From: Streptomyces sp. NBC_00670
GTDB taxonomy: Bacteria > Actinomycetota > Actinomycetes > Streptomycetales > Streptomycetaceae
Assembly (NCBI RefSeq): GCF_036226765.1
Contig: NZ_CP109017.1
Span: 6,325,001-6,389,000 of the forward strand
DNA length: 64,000 nucleotides
Reading direction: 5' to 3'
Part shown: positions 8,037 to 15,509 of the stretch, piece by piece
Position numbering within the stretch: position 1 is the stretch's first letter
Layout: every line of letters starts with the position of its first letter
Notes under the pieces: model-generated
The model's input: only the letters and a program-made list of their open reading frames with translations
What the model was told of the DNA's origin: nothing
The model's database searches: none
Position numbers and translations under genes: made by a program

Positions 8037-10088
8037 TCACTCGCCGCCCAGCGCCGGGTCGCTCACGCCCGCCCTGCCGTTCTCCACGTGGCCCGCGAAC
8101 CGGCGCCGGAAGGACGGGTCCGCCTCGACGGTGACGGTCAGGTCGTACCAGCGCCGGCTCGCCGCGAGCGGCACCCGGTGCCGTACCCGTCCCCCGGCCC
8201 GCACCCGCACCGTCCGTGCCCCGCCCCGCGCTCCCGTGAGCGTGAACCGCGTGGTGCCGGTACGGCCGCCCGTGAAGGTCAGCTCCAGGTCGCCGTGGGC
8301 GTGCCGCGCGGTCACCTCGGGGGCGCCGGCCCCCGTCGTGCCCGCGAACTCCCGCAGGAACCCGTTGGGCCCGTGCACGGTGAGGTCGTACGCGCCCTTC
8401 GCCGCGCCCCGGTCCCAGGTGCCGGAGACCGTACGGCCGGACGCCGCCGTGTACGTCCACGGGCCCTCGTCGGCGGCATCGCCGGACGTCACCAGGAACG
8501 CGGCCCCCGCGTGCGCGCCGGAGGCGAAGGTGAGCGTCAGCGTCCCGGCGGCCGGGTCGATCGAACCGTCCACGTGGGGCACGTACTTCAGGGGCCGCGC
8601 CGGGCGCGTGCCGCGCTCCTGCCGGGGCAGGGCGCCGGTGGCCGGCGGGGTGGGCACGTAGTCGGGGTGGCGCCGGTCGTCCTTGGGGCGGTAGCCGTCC
8701 GTGCCCGGCAGTGAGACGTCCGCGGTGTCCCGGCGGGAGAAGTCGAACGCGGCGGTCAGATCGCCGCAGACCGTGCGTCGCCAGGGCGAGATGTTCGGCT
8801 CGTGGACACCGAAGCGGCGCTCCATGAACCGGATGATCGAGGTGTGGTCCAGCGTCTCGGAGCAGACGTAACCGCCCTTGCTCCAGGGCGAGACGACGAG
8901 CATCGGCACCCGCTGGCCAAGGCCGTACGGCCCGGCGACGAGCGAGGCGTTCCCGGGGAACACGTCCGGGCTCGCGTCGACCGCCGATCCGCCCTGCGCG
9001 GCGGAGGCGGGCGGGAAGGGCGGGACAACGTGGTCGAAGAAGCCGTCGTTCTCGTCATAGGTCACGAACAGCGCCGTCCGCGCCCACACCCCGGGGTCGG
9101 CGGTGAGCGCGTCCAGGACCTGGGAGATGTACCAGGCGCCGTAGTTGGCGGGCCAGTTGGGGTGCTCGGTGAACGCCTCGGGGGCGACGATCCAGGAGAT
9201 CTTCGGGAGCCTGCCGCCGGTGACGTCCGCGCGCAGCAGGTCGAAGAAGCCCTCGCCCTTCCGGGCGTCCGTGCCGGTGCGGGCCTTGTCGTAGAGCGGG
9301 TCGCCGGGCTCGGCATCGCGGTACTGGTCGAAGTAGAGCAGCGAGTTGTCGCCGTAGTTGCCGCGGTAGGCGTCCTGGATCCAGCCCCAGCCGCCGGCCG
9401 CGTCCAGGCCGTCGCCGACGTCCTGGTAGATCTTCCAGGAGACGCCCGCCTTCTCCAGCCGCTCGGGGTACGTCGTCCAGTGGTAACCGGCCTCGTCGTT
9501 GCCGAGGACGGGGCCGCCGCCGCTGCCGTCGTTGCCGGTGTACCCCGTCCACATGTAGTAGCGGTTGGGGTCGGTGGAGCCGAGGAACGAGCAGTGGTAG
9601 GCGTCGCAGACGGTGAAGGTGTCGGCGAGGGCGTAGTGGAACGGGATGTCCTCGCGGGTCAGATACGCCATGGTGGTGGCCGACTTGGCGCCCACCCAGC
9701 CGTCGTACCTCCCCCCGGCGAACGCCGCGTGGCCGTCGTTCCAGCCGTGCGGGAGGTCCTGGATGAACGCCAGGCCCAGGTCGTCGGCGTCGGGACGGAA
9801 GGGCAGCACCTCCTTGGCGCCGTCCGGCTGGTGCCACACGGACTTCCCGCTCGGCAGGGTCACGGGGTGCGGGTCGCCGAAGCCGCGGACGCCTCTGAGG
9901 GAGCCGAAGTAGTGGTCGAAGGACCGGTTCTCCTGCATGAGGACGACGATGTGCTCGACGTCCTCGATCGTGCCGGAGCCGTGGTGCGCGGGGAGCGCGG
10001 CGGCGCGCTCGATGCTGCCGGACAGGGCGCTGAAACCGGCGGTGGCGCCCGCCAGTTGCAGGAATCGGCGCCGGTTGACCTCGGGCAT
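8037..10088 (-). CDS. phosphocholine-type phospholipase C, Tat-exported
   Basis: 683 residues from the ATG at 10088, chosen because it is preceded by AAGGAG and begins a twin-arginine signal (NRRRFLQLAGATAGFSAL). The frame upstream of it lacks coding character. The phosphoesterase domain (VEHIVVLMQENRSFDHYFGSLRGVRGF; FVTYDENDGFFDHVVPP) covers roughly 45-470. Two C-terminal DUF756-type beta domains follow (WYDLTV near the end). Enzymes of this family hydrolyse phosphatidylcholine or sphingomyelin outside the cell and release phosphorylated head groups. No clear PHO box was found in front of it. Confidence 0.93.
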   Translation of the reverse strand: MPEVNRRRFLQLAGATAGFSALSGSIERAAALPAHHGSGTIEDVEHIVVLMQENRSFDHYFGSLRGVRGFGDPHPVTLPSGKSVWHQPDGAKEVLPFRPDADDLGLAFIQDLPHGWNDGHAAFAGGRYDGWVGAKSATTMAYLTREDIPFHYALADTFTVCDAYHCSFLGSTDPNRYYMWTGYTGNDGSGGGPVLGNDEAGYHWTTYPERLEKAGVSWKIYQDVGDGLDAAGGWGWIQDAYRGNYGDNSLLYFDQYRDAEPGDPLYDKARTGTDARKGEGFFDLLRADVTGGRLPKISWIVAPEAFTEHPNWPANYGAWYISQVLDALTADPGVWARTALFVTYDENDGFFDHVVPPFPPASAAQGGSAVDASPDVFPGNASLVAGPYGLGQRVPMLVVSPWSKGGYVCSETLDHTSIIRFMERRFGVHEPNISPWRRTVCGDLTAAFDFSRRDTADVSLPGTDGYRPKDDRRHPDYVPTPPATGALPRQERGTRPARPLKYVPHVDGSIDPAAGTLTLTFASGAHAGAAFLVTSGDAADEGPWTYTAASGRTVSGTWDRGAAKGAYDLTVHGPNGFLREFAGTTGAGAPEVTARHAHGDLELTFTGGRTGTTRFTLTGARGGARTVRVRAGGRVRHRVPLAASRRWYDLTVTVEADPSFRRRFAGHVENGRAGVSDPALGGE

Positions 10089-10393
10089 GGGCGGGGCCCT
10101 CTCCTTCTGCTCGGTCCCCGGCGGGCCGGCCCGCCGGGGGCGCTTCGTCGTACGCGCATGGAGTGTTCCAAGTGCACCGAACGACAGGGAAGGGCGCGAG
10201 GGCACTCCTGTGACGGGAGGAAGTACAACGGGCGTACGGCGCCGGTCCGCGATCCGCCCGGACACGGAGCCGTCGGTGAGGCGGTGTTCCGTCTGACGGA
10301 AGAGCCCTTGCCCGGGTGTGTCGTGCGTCACGAATCTGTGGTCAACCACGGCACGCGGGGCGCCGACGCCCCGCTCTCAGGGACGGGAACGCC
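10089..10393. other. divergent intergenic region between phospholipase C and vanA
   Basis: 305 bases. Contains the palindrome GTGGTCAACCAC (10338-10349), a candidate operator, and a 7-bp hairpin CGGGGCG/CGCCCCG (10356-10373) just before the vanA start. No promoter hexamers of convincing quality and no small ORF were seen. Confidence 0.5.
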
Positions 10394-11461
10394 ATGCCGC
10401 ACCTCACCGCCTTCGCCAGGAACCAGTGGTACGTCGCCGCCTACAGTCACGAGGTCGGACGCGAGGAACTGCTCGGCCGGACGATCCTCGGGGAGCCGCT
10501 CGTCCTCTACCGCACCGAGGAGGACGGCACCCCCGTCGCACTGCACGACCGGTGCGTGCACCGCCGCTACCCGCTCTCCGCGAGCCGGCTCGACGGCGAC
10601 CGTGTCGTCTGCGGCTACCACGGGTTCACCTACGACACCACCGGCGCCTGCGTGTTCGTACCCGGACAGAAGCGGGTCCCGCGTACCGCCCGTGTCGCCT
10701 CCTATCCCGTCGTCGAGCGGGACTCCCTGGTGTGGGTGTGGATCGGCGACCCCGCGCTCGCCGATCCGGAGGCCGTGCCGCGCGCCCGGCACCTCGACGC
10801 CCCCGGCTGGGTCACGGTGCGCGGCATGGAGCCCATCGACGCCGACTACGGGCTCCTCGTGGACAACCTGCTCGACCTCTCCCACGAGACCTACCTCCAC
10901 GGCGGCTACATCGGCACCCCCGAGGTCGCCGAGACGCCGATCACCACGGAGGTCGACGAGGGCGCCGGGATCGTACGGGTCAGCCGCCACATGGACGACG
11001 CCGAGTGCCCCTCCTTCTACGCCCGCTCCACCGGCCTCGAGGGCCGGATCTCCCGTTGGCAGGACATCGAGTACCACGCCCCCTGTCTGTATCTGCTGCA
11101 CAGCCGCATCGCCCCGGTCGGCGTCGTGCCCGAGCCGGACGGCAGCGACCCGCACGGCTTCCACACCGAGATCACGTACGCCATCACGCCCTCCGCCGAC
11201 GGCCACGTGTACGACTTCTGGATGGTCTCGCGGGACTGGGCGGTCGAGGACGCCGAGGTCACCGAGTTCCTGCGGGCCAACAACCACACCGTGGTGAGGC
11301 AGGACGTCGACGCGCTCAACCTGCTGCAGCGCACGCTCGGCACCGAGCGCACCGGCTACCAGGAGCTGAGCATCAACATCGACACCGGCGGCCTGGCGGC
11401 GCGGCGGATCCTGGCCCGCCTTGTGGAGGAGGGCGAGAAGCCGGTGGAGGGGGTGCGGTGA
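10394..11461 (+). CDS. vanA: vanillate O-demethylase, Rieske oxygenase subunit
   Basis: 355 residues from the ATG at 10394. A Rieske [2Fe-2S] centre is visible as C54-x-H56 and C73-xx-H76, and the mononuclear iron site as the D-x2-D-x2-H-x4-H pattern in DNLLDLSHETYLH. This is the VanA type of aromatic ring-hydroxylating oxygenase, which demethylates vanillate to protocatechuate and formaldehyde using electrons from VanB. A reductase gene lies 176 nt downstream, with a small translationally coupled ORF between. Protocatechuate is the substrate of the pca operon in this window. Related methoxyarenes such as veratrate are also possible substrates. Confidence 0.9.
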   Translation: MPHLTAFARNQWYVAAYSHEVGREELLGRTILGEPLVLYRTEEDGTPVALHDRCVHRRYPLSASRLDGDRVVCGYHGFTYDTTGACVFVPGQKRVPRTARVASYPVVERDSLVWVWIGDPALADPEAVPRARHLDAPGWVTVRGMEPIDADYGLLVDNLLDLSHETYLHGGYIGTPEVAETPITTEVDEGAGIVRVSRHMDDAECPSFYARSTGLEGRISRWQDIEYHAPCLYLLHSRIAPVGVVPEPDGSDPHGFHTEITYAITPSADGHVYDFWMVSRDWAVEDAEVTEFLRANNHTVVRQDVDALNLLQRTLGTERTGYQELSINIDTGGLAARRILARLVEEGEKPVEGVR

Positions 11462-11640
11462 GCGGGGCGGCTTCTCCCGGTGAGGTCTACCGCGTCGACT
11501 GGGTGCCGGGCACGGATCTTCTGCACGGCACCTGTCACTGCGGGACGGAGCACACCGCGCAGGATCCGGTGGAGATGTGGGAGTGGATGCTGGCCCACCC
11601 CGAGGGGCACCGGCTCGGGGAGACAGGGACCGCACGATGA
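11458..11640 (+). CDS. 60-residue protein encoded between vanA and vanB
   Basis: Starts at a GTG overlapping the vanA stop (GTGA) and ends with a TGA overlapping the vanB ATG (ATGA), so its translation appears coupled on both sides. Sequence features: an N-terminal beta-like stretch (VYRVDWVPGTD), the cluster HGTCHCGTEH with two Cys and two His, and the helical segment PVEMWEWMLAHPEGH. The CHC/H cluster could bind metal or act in electron transfer, but no family was recognised. Its position suggests an accessory role in the demethylase. I am confident it is a gene, not of its function. Confidence 0.75.
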   Translation: MSGAASPGEVYRVDWVPGTDLLHGTCHCGTEHTAQDPVEMWEWMLAHPEGHRLGETGTAR

Positions 11641-12569
11641 GCGAGCTGGAACTCGTCGTGTCCGCGCGGCAGCCGGTGGCCGAAGGCGTCCTGGCACTCA
11701 CCCTTCGCCATCCGCTCGGGCGGGAGCTGCCCGGATGGGAGCCGGGCGCACATGTGGACCTGCTGCTGGGACCGGGGCTGGAACGGCAGTACTCGCTGTG
11801 CGGCGATCCCGCCGACCGGACCGCCTGGCGGATCGCCGTGCTGCGCGAGCCGGGCGGGCGGGGAGGTTCGGCTCACGTCCACGGCGAGCTGCGGCAGGGC
11901 GACAAGGTGCGGGTGCGCGGCCCGCGCAACCACTTCGCGCTGCGGCCCGCCACGCGGTACCTGTTCGTCGCGGGCGGCATCGGCATCACCCCGATGCTGC
12001 CGATGCTCGCGGCGGCGGAAGCGGCGGGCGCCGAGTGGTCACTGCTGTACGGCGGGCGGACGCGGGCGTCGATGGCGTTCACCGAGGAGCTGCTGCGGCG
12101 GTACGGCGACCGCGTGACCCTCGCCCCGCAGGACGAGGTGGGCCTGCTCGACCTGGCCGCCGCGCTCGACGGGCTCGCGGAGGGCACGCTCGTGTACTGC
12201 TGCGGGCCCGGGGCGCTGCTGGACGCCATGGAGTCGCGGTGCCCGGCGGGGGTGCTGCACGTGGAGCGGTTCCGGCCGGTGGAGCGGCCGGGCGGGCCGG
12301 ACGCGGAGTTCGAGGTGGAGCTGCGGCGGTCGGGGAAGAGGGTGACCGTGCCGGCGGGGACCTCGGTACTGGACGCGGTGCGGGGTGCGGGCGTCGAGGT
12401 GCTGTACTCCTGCACGGAGGGGACGTGCGGGACGTGCGAGACGGACGTGCTGGAAGGGGCGCCCGAGCATCGTGACTCGGTGCTGACCGAGGAGGAGCGG
12501 GCGGGGGGCGAGACCATGATGATCTGCGTCTCCCGGTGCCGGGGGGAGCGGCTGGTCCTGGATCTGTGA
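11637..12569 (+). CDS. vanB: vanillate O-demethylase reductase
   Basis: 310 residues from ATG 11637. Domains in order: FMN-binding (RQYSLCGDP near residue 43), NAD-binding (GGIGITPMLPML and YCCGPGALLDAM), and a C-terminal plant-type [2Fe-2S] ferredoxin domain with CTEGTCGTCETDVLEG and a final Cys in MMICVSRC. This is the class IA reductase layout of VanB and phthalate dioxygenase reductase, passing electrons from NAD(P)H to the Rieske oxygenase VanA. Last gene of the van operon; a hairpin terminator follows. Confidence 0.92.
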   Translation: MSELELVVSARQPVAEGVLALTLRHPLGRELPGWEPGAHVDLLLGPGLERQYSLCGDPADRTAWRIAVLREPGGRGGSAHVHGELRQGDKVRVRGPRNHFALRPATRYLFVAGGIGITPMLPMLAAAEAAGAEWSLLYGGRTRASMAFTEELLRRYGDRVTLAPQDEVGLLDLAAALDGLAEGTLVYCCGPGALLDAMESRCPAGVLHVERFRPVERPGGPDAEFEVELRRSGKRVTVPAGTSVLDAVRGAGVEVLYSCTEGTCGTCETDVLEGAPEHRDSVLTEEERAGGETMMICVSRCRGERLVLDL

Positions 12570-12585
12570 GGGCCGAACCCGGGAG

Positions 12586-12619
12586 GGTGGAGGGGGGGCG
12601 GGGTCCGCTCCCCTCCACC
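12586..12619. terminator. bidirectional hairpin between vanB and the DMT permease gene
   Basis: GGTGGAGGGG (12586-12595) pairs with CCCCTCCACC (12610-12619): a 10-bp stem and a 14-nt loop between convergent genes. Confidence 0.65.
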
Positions 12620-12634
12620 GGCCCCTTCACCGGC

Positions 12635-13621
12635 TCACTGACTGGGAACCGTCGAGCCCCGGGGAGCGGGTACGACGGGCGGGGGCGAGGAGCGCCGTGG
12701 CGCCGCCTCCGTGGGGCAGCTCGCGGGGTCCAGCGCGAGCACCGCGGCGACGGGGTGCTCGTCCGGCACGGCCACCGCGGCCGGTACCGGTAGCGCGCCC
12801 ACGTCCCGGGCCGCCCGGGACAGCACCACGACCCCCCACGCGGCCAGCGCCGCCCCGACCGCCCCGGCCGGCAGTCCCTCCAGGCCGCCGCGCAGCCGAT
12901 CGCCCAGCAGCGTCACGCCGATCGCCGCCGCCGCGACCGGGTTGGCCAGCGTCACCACCGCGAGCGGCGCGCCCAGGCCGCCCCGGTACGCCGTCTGCGA
13001 CAGCAGCAGGCCCGCCGCCGCGAACGCCGCCACCAGCAGCGCGACGACGACGACGTGCGCGCCGAGCGCCGGTTCGGCGCGGTCGGTCGCGGCCACCGTC
13101 ACCGTCTGGGTCAGCGCGGAGGCCACACCCGACGCGACTCCGGACGCCGTCGCGTGCCGCAGTCCGGGCCGGGCGCGCGGCCGGGCCAGCATGCCGATGA
13201 GCGCCGTCGTCGCCCCGGCGACCGCGAGCGCCTGCGGCAGGCTCAGGATCCGCTCCGGGGCCGGCCCGGACGCGGCGACCAGCAGCGCCGCCAGCCCGGC
13301 CAGGGTCAGCGCGGTGCCGCGCCACTCCGCCGCGGTGACCCGCCGTCCGGCCGCCCGGGCCCCCAGCGGCACCGCGGCCACCAGGGTCAGGGCGCCCAGC
13401 GGCTGCACCAGTGTGAGGGTGCCGTACGTGAGCGCGGCGACGTGCAGCAGCGCGGCCGCCGCGTTGAGCAGCACCGACCACCACCAGGCCCCGTGCGCGA
13501 GCAGTCGCAGCAGACCGGTGCGCGCGCTGCGGGCGGCGAGCCGTTCCTGCGCCACCGCGGCGGCCGCGTAGGCGACGGCGGAAACCAGGGACAGCGCGAC
13601 GGCGAGGACGGTCGCGCTCAT
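12635..13621 (-). CDS. DMT/EamA-type membrane transporter
   Basis: 328 residues with about nine or ten hydrophobic helices in two similar halves (LTLVQPLGALTLVAAVPLG and APLAVVTLANPVAAAAIGVTLLGDRLRG), as expected for drug/metabolite-superfamily or NIPA-like permeases. The last 60 residues are a soluble Pro/Ala-rich tail. It overlaps the upstream PAP2 gene by 4 nt (ATGA), so the two are co-translated under the promoter region at about 14510-14620. Substrate unknown. Confidence 0.82.
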   Translation of the reverse strand: MSATVLAVALSLVSAVAYAAAAVAQERLAARSARTGLLRLLAHGAWWWSVLLNAAAALLHVAALTYGTLTLVQPLGALTLVAAVPLGARAAGRRVTAAEWRGTALTLAGLAALLVAASGPAPERILSLPQALAVAGATTALIGMLARPRARPGLRHATASGVASGVASALTQTVTVAATDRAEPALGAHVVVVALLVAAFAAAGLLLSQTAYRGGLGAPLAVVTLANPVAAAAIGVTLLGDRLRGGLEGLPAGAVGAALAAWGVVVLSRAARDVGALPVPAAVAVPDEHPVAAVLALDPASCPTEAAPRRSSPPPVVPAPRGSTVPSQ

Positions 13622-14505
13622 CGCCGCGCCCCCACGAGCCCCTTGCCTCCGGTGCTCGCGCCCCCGGCGGCGGGTTCGGCGCCCGGGGTGTCGGCCGGTC
13701 GGCCGCCTTCGGCCCCGTCCGGCGGCGCACCCGCCCCGGCCGTGGCCTTACGCGTTGCCTTCGCCCGCCGCACCGGCGACGGGACGACGGCGAGCGCGAT
13801 GCCGAGCAGCGCCGCCACCACCAGGGAGTCCAGCCAGAAGTGGTTCGCCGTGCCGACGATGACCAGCAGCGTCACCGCCGGGTGCAGCAGCCACAGCCAC
13901 CGCCACCGCGACCGGGTCGCCGCGATCAGCCCGAGCGCGACCATCAGCGCCCACCCGAAGTGCAGCGACGGCATGGCCGCGAACTGGTTCGCCATCGAGT
14001 CGGTCGCCGGGTGGGCCCCGTAGACCGTCGGCCCGTAGACCTGTCCGGTGTCCACCAGACGGGCGGCGCCGAGCAGGCGCGGCGGGGCGAGCGGGAAGGT
14101 CAGGTGCAGGACGAGTGCCGCGCCGGTGACCAGGGCGAGGACCCGGCGGGACCACACGTAGTGCGCCGGGCGGCGCAGGTACAGCCAGACGAGGAAGGCG
14201 ACGGTGGCGGGGAAGTGCACCACCGCGTAGTAGGTGTTGGCCACGTGCACCAGGGCGTCGCCGTGCAGCAGCAGGGACTGCACGGCCCCCTCGCCCGGCA
14301 GGTGCACGGCCCGTTCCAGGTCCCAGACCCGGTGGGCGTTGCCGAAGGCCTCCGCGACATGGCCGTCGGCCAGTCGCCGGCCGGCCTTGTAGAGAAGGAA
14401 CAGGCCGACGACGAGGAGGAGTTCACGTAGGAGCGGCGGCCTGACGGACGCGTCGGTCCCGCTGCCGGATGGTTCGCTGTCCGGCGGCTCGGTTCTGGAA
14501 GCCAT
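13618..14505 (-). CDS. PAP2-family membrane phosphatase/phosphotransferase
   Basis: 295 residues from ATG 14505. Six or so membrane helices; the acid-phosphatase motifs C2 and C3 are visible as MPSLHFGWAL and NHFWLDSLVVA. This group (inositol phosphorylceramide synthase-like PAP2) removes or transfers phosphate from lipid head groups at the membrane's outer face. First gene of a two-gene minus-strand operon with the DMT permease, divergent from a TetR gene and separated from it by a perfect 25-bp inverted repeat that probably controls both. The C-terminal 55 residues are disordered. Confidence 0.87.
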   Translation of the reverse strand: MASRTEPPDSEPSGSGTDASVRPPLLRELLLVVGLFLLYKAGRRLADGHVAEAFGNAHRVWDLERAVHLPGEGAVQSLLLHGDALVHVANTYYAVVHFPATVAFLVWLYLRRPAHYVWSRRVLALVTGAALVLHLTFPLAPPRLLGAARLVDTGQVYGPTVYGAHPATDSMANQFAAMPSLHFGWALMVALGLIAATRSRWRWLWLLHPAVTLLVIVGTANHFWLDSLVVAALLGIALAVVPSPVRRAKATRKATAGAGAPPDGAEGGRPADTPGAEPAAGGASTGGKGLVGARR

Positions 14506-14565
14506 CCCGCGGTCCTTTTGCTGACGGTGGTACGGAGCCCGGGCCGTGCGGGAGCACGCCGGACT

Positions 14566-14621
14566 CATCGATACGCCAGTGTACCGATACGGTCGCGTAT
14601 CGGTACACTGGCGTATCGATG
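14566..14621. promoter_or_regulatory. perfect 25-bp inverted repeat, probable TetR operator
   Basis: Arms at 14566-14590 and 14597-14621 are exact reverse complements with a 6-bp centre (GGTCGC). Each arm contains CAGTGTACCGATAC and a TACACT hexamer that could serve as a -10 element. Situated between PAP2 (minus) and the TetR gene (plus), 60 to 110 bp from each start. The simplest reading is two overlapping operators for the adjacent TetR protein, which would repress itself and the PAP2-DMT operon. Confidence 0.75.
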
Positions 14622-14731
14622 TACTGTGTGAAGAGCACCACGGGTCGTCGCGGATTGAACCACCGGGCCGCGGGGCACCACCGAGCCGGAAGCGCAGGCG
14701 CGCGGGAGCAGGAGAGGGAGGCGCGGAGTTC

Positions 14732-15355
14732 ATGACGTCGCAGGCAGCGGACGCGTCCCCGTCGGGGGCCGCCTCGCGCCGCTCCAAGCTCACCCCCGAG
14801 CGCGAGCAGGAGTTCTTCGACGCCGTACTCGAACAGGTCCGCGAATGCGGCTACGAGGCGGTCACCATGGAGGGCGTCGCGGCCACCACCCGCTGCAGCA
14901 AGTCCACGCTCTACCGGCAGTGGCAGTCCAAGCCGCGGTTCGTCGCCGCGGCACTCCGCTCCAGCCGGTGCGTACGGTTCGCGGGCATCGACACCGGGTC
15001 GCTCGCCGGGGACCTGCGGGCGGTCGCGCGGGCGGCGGGGGAGTCCGGGCGGGACACCCGGCTGATGCAGGCGCTCGGCAACGCGGTGATGCTGGACCAG
15101 GAACTGCGGGGGGCGCTGCGCGAGGCGCTGGTCGAGCCCGAGGTGCGGATGCTGGAGGCGATCGTGCGGCGGGGGGTCGAGCGCGGTGAGGTGCGCGCGG
15201 ACCACCCGGCGCTGCCGTACGTGCCGGCGCAGATCATCGGCATGGCGCGGATCCGCCCCATGCTCGAGGGAAAGTACGCGGACGGCGCGTACCTCGAGCG
15301 TTTCGTCGAGGCGGCGGTCCTTCCGGCGCTCGGCCTCGGCCCGGACGGGCCCTAG
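14732..15355 (+). CDS. TetR-family transcriptional repressor
   Basis: 207 residues from ATG 14732, preceded by GGAGAGGGAG. The N-terminal helix-turn-helix spans about residues 25-70 (EFFDAVLEQVRECGYEAVTMEGVAATTRCSKSTLYRQ, quoted here in parts: EQVRECGYEAVTMEG, TTRCSKSTLYRQW). The C-terminal part is a TetR ligand-binding domain of the AcrR-like C-terminal type. The divergent neighbours are a membrane phosphatase and a DMT permease, the likely targets; the inducer may be a lipid-like or exported small molecule (inference). Confidence 0.9.
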   Translation: MTSQAADASPSGAASRRSKLTPEREQEFFDAVLEQVRECGYEAVTMEGVAATTRCSKSTLYRQWQSKPRFVAAALRSSRCVRFAGIDTGSLAGDLRAVARAAGESGRDTRLMQALGNAVMLDQELRGALREALVEPEVRMLEAIVRRGVERGEVRADHPALPYVPAQIIGMARIRPMLEGKYADGAYLERFVEAAVLPALGLGPDGP

Positions 15356-15431
15356 AACCAGGCCCGCCGTCCGTGGGATGACCGGACGACGGCCTGCGCG
15401 CCGCACCGTGGGGACGGGCGCGGCGCACCAC

Positions 15432-15480
15432 CCGGCCGGGTGGACCCCCTCCGGAGCGGAGAGGGGGTCCACCCGGCCGG
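15432..15480. terminator. strong bidirectional hairpin
   Basis: A 20-bp perfect stem (15432-15451 with 15461-15480; outer bases CCGGCCGGGTGGACCC) and a 9-nt loop, between the convergent TetR and DUF2510 genes. Confidence 0.8.
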
Positions 15481-15509
15481 ACCCGTGTGTGCGGTGTGCG
15501 GTGCGCGGG

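Noticed and set aside
10089..10393. A PHO box before the phospholipase C gene
   Set aside because: Expected from physiology, but no pair of GTTCAC-like units at 11-bp spacing was found on either strand.
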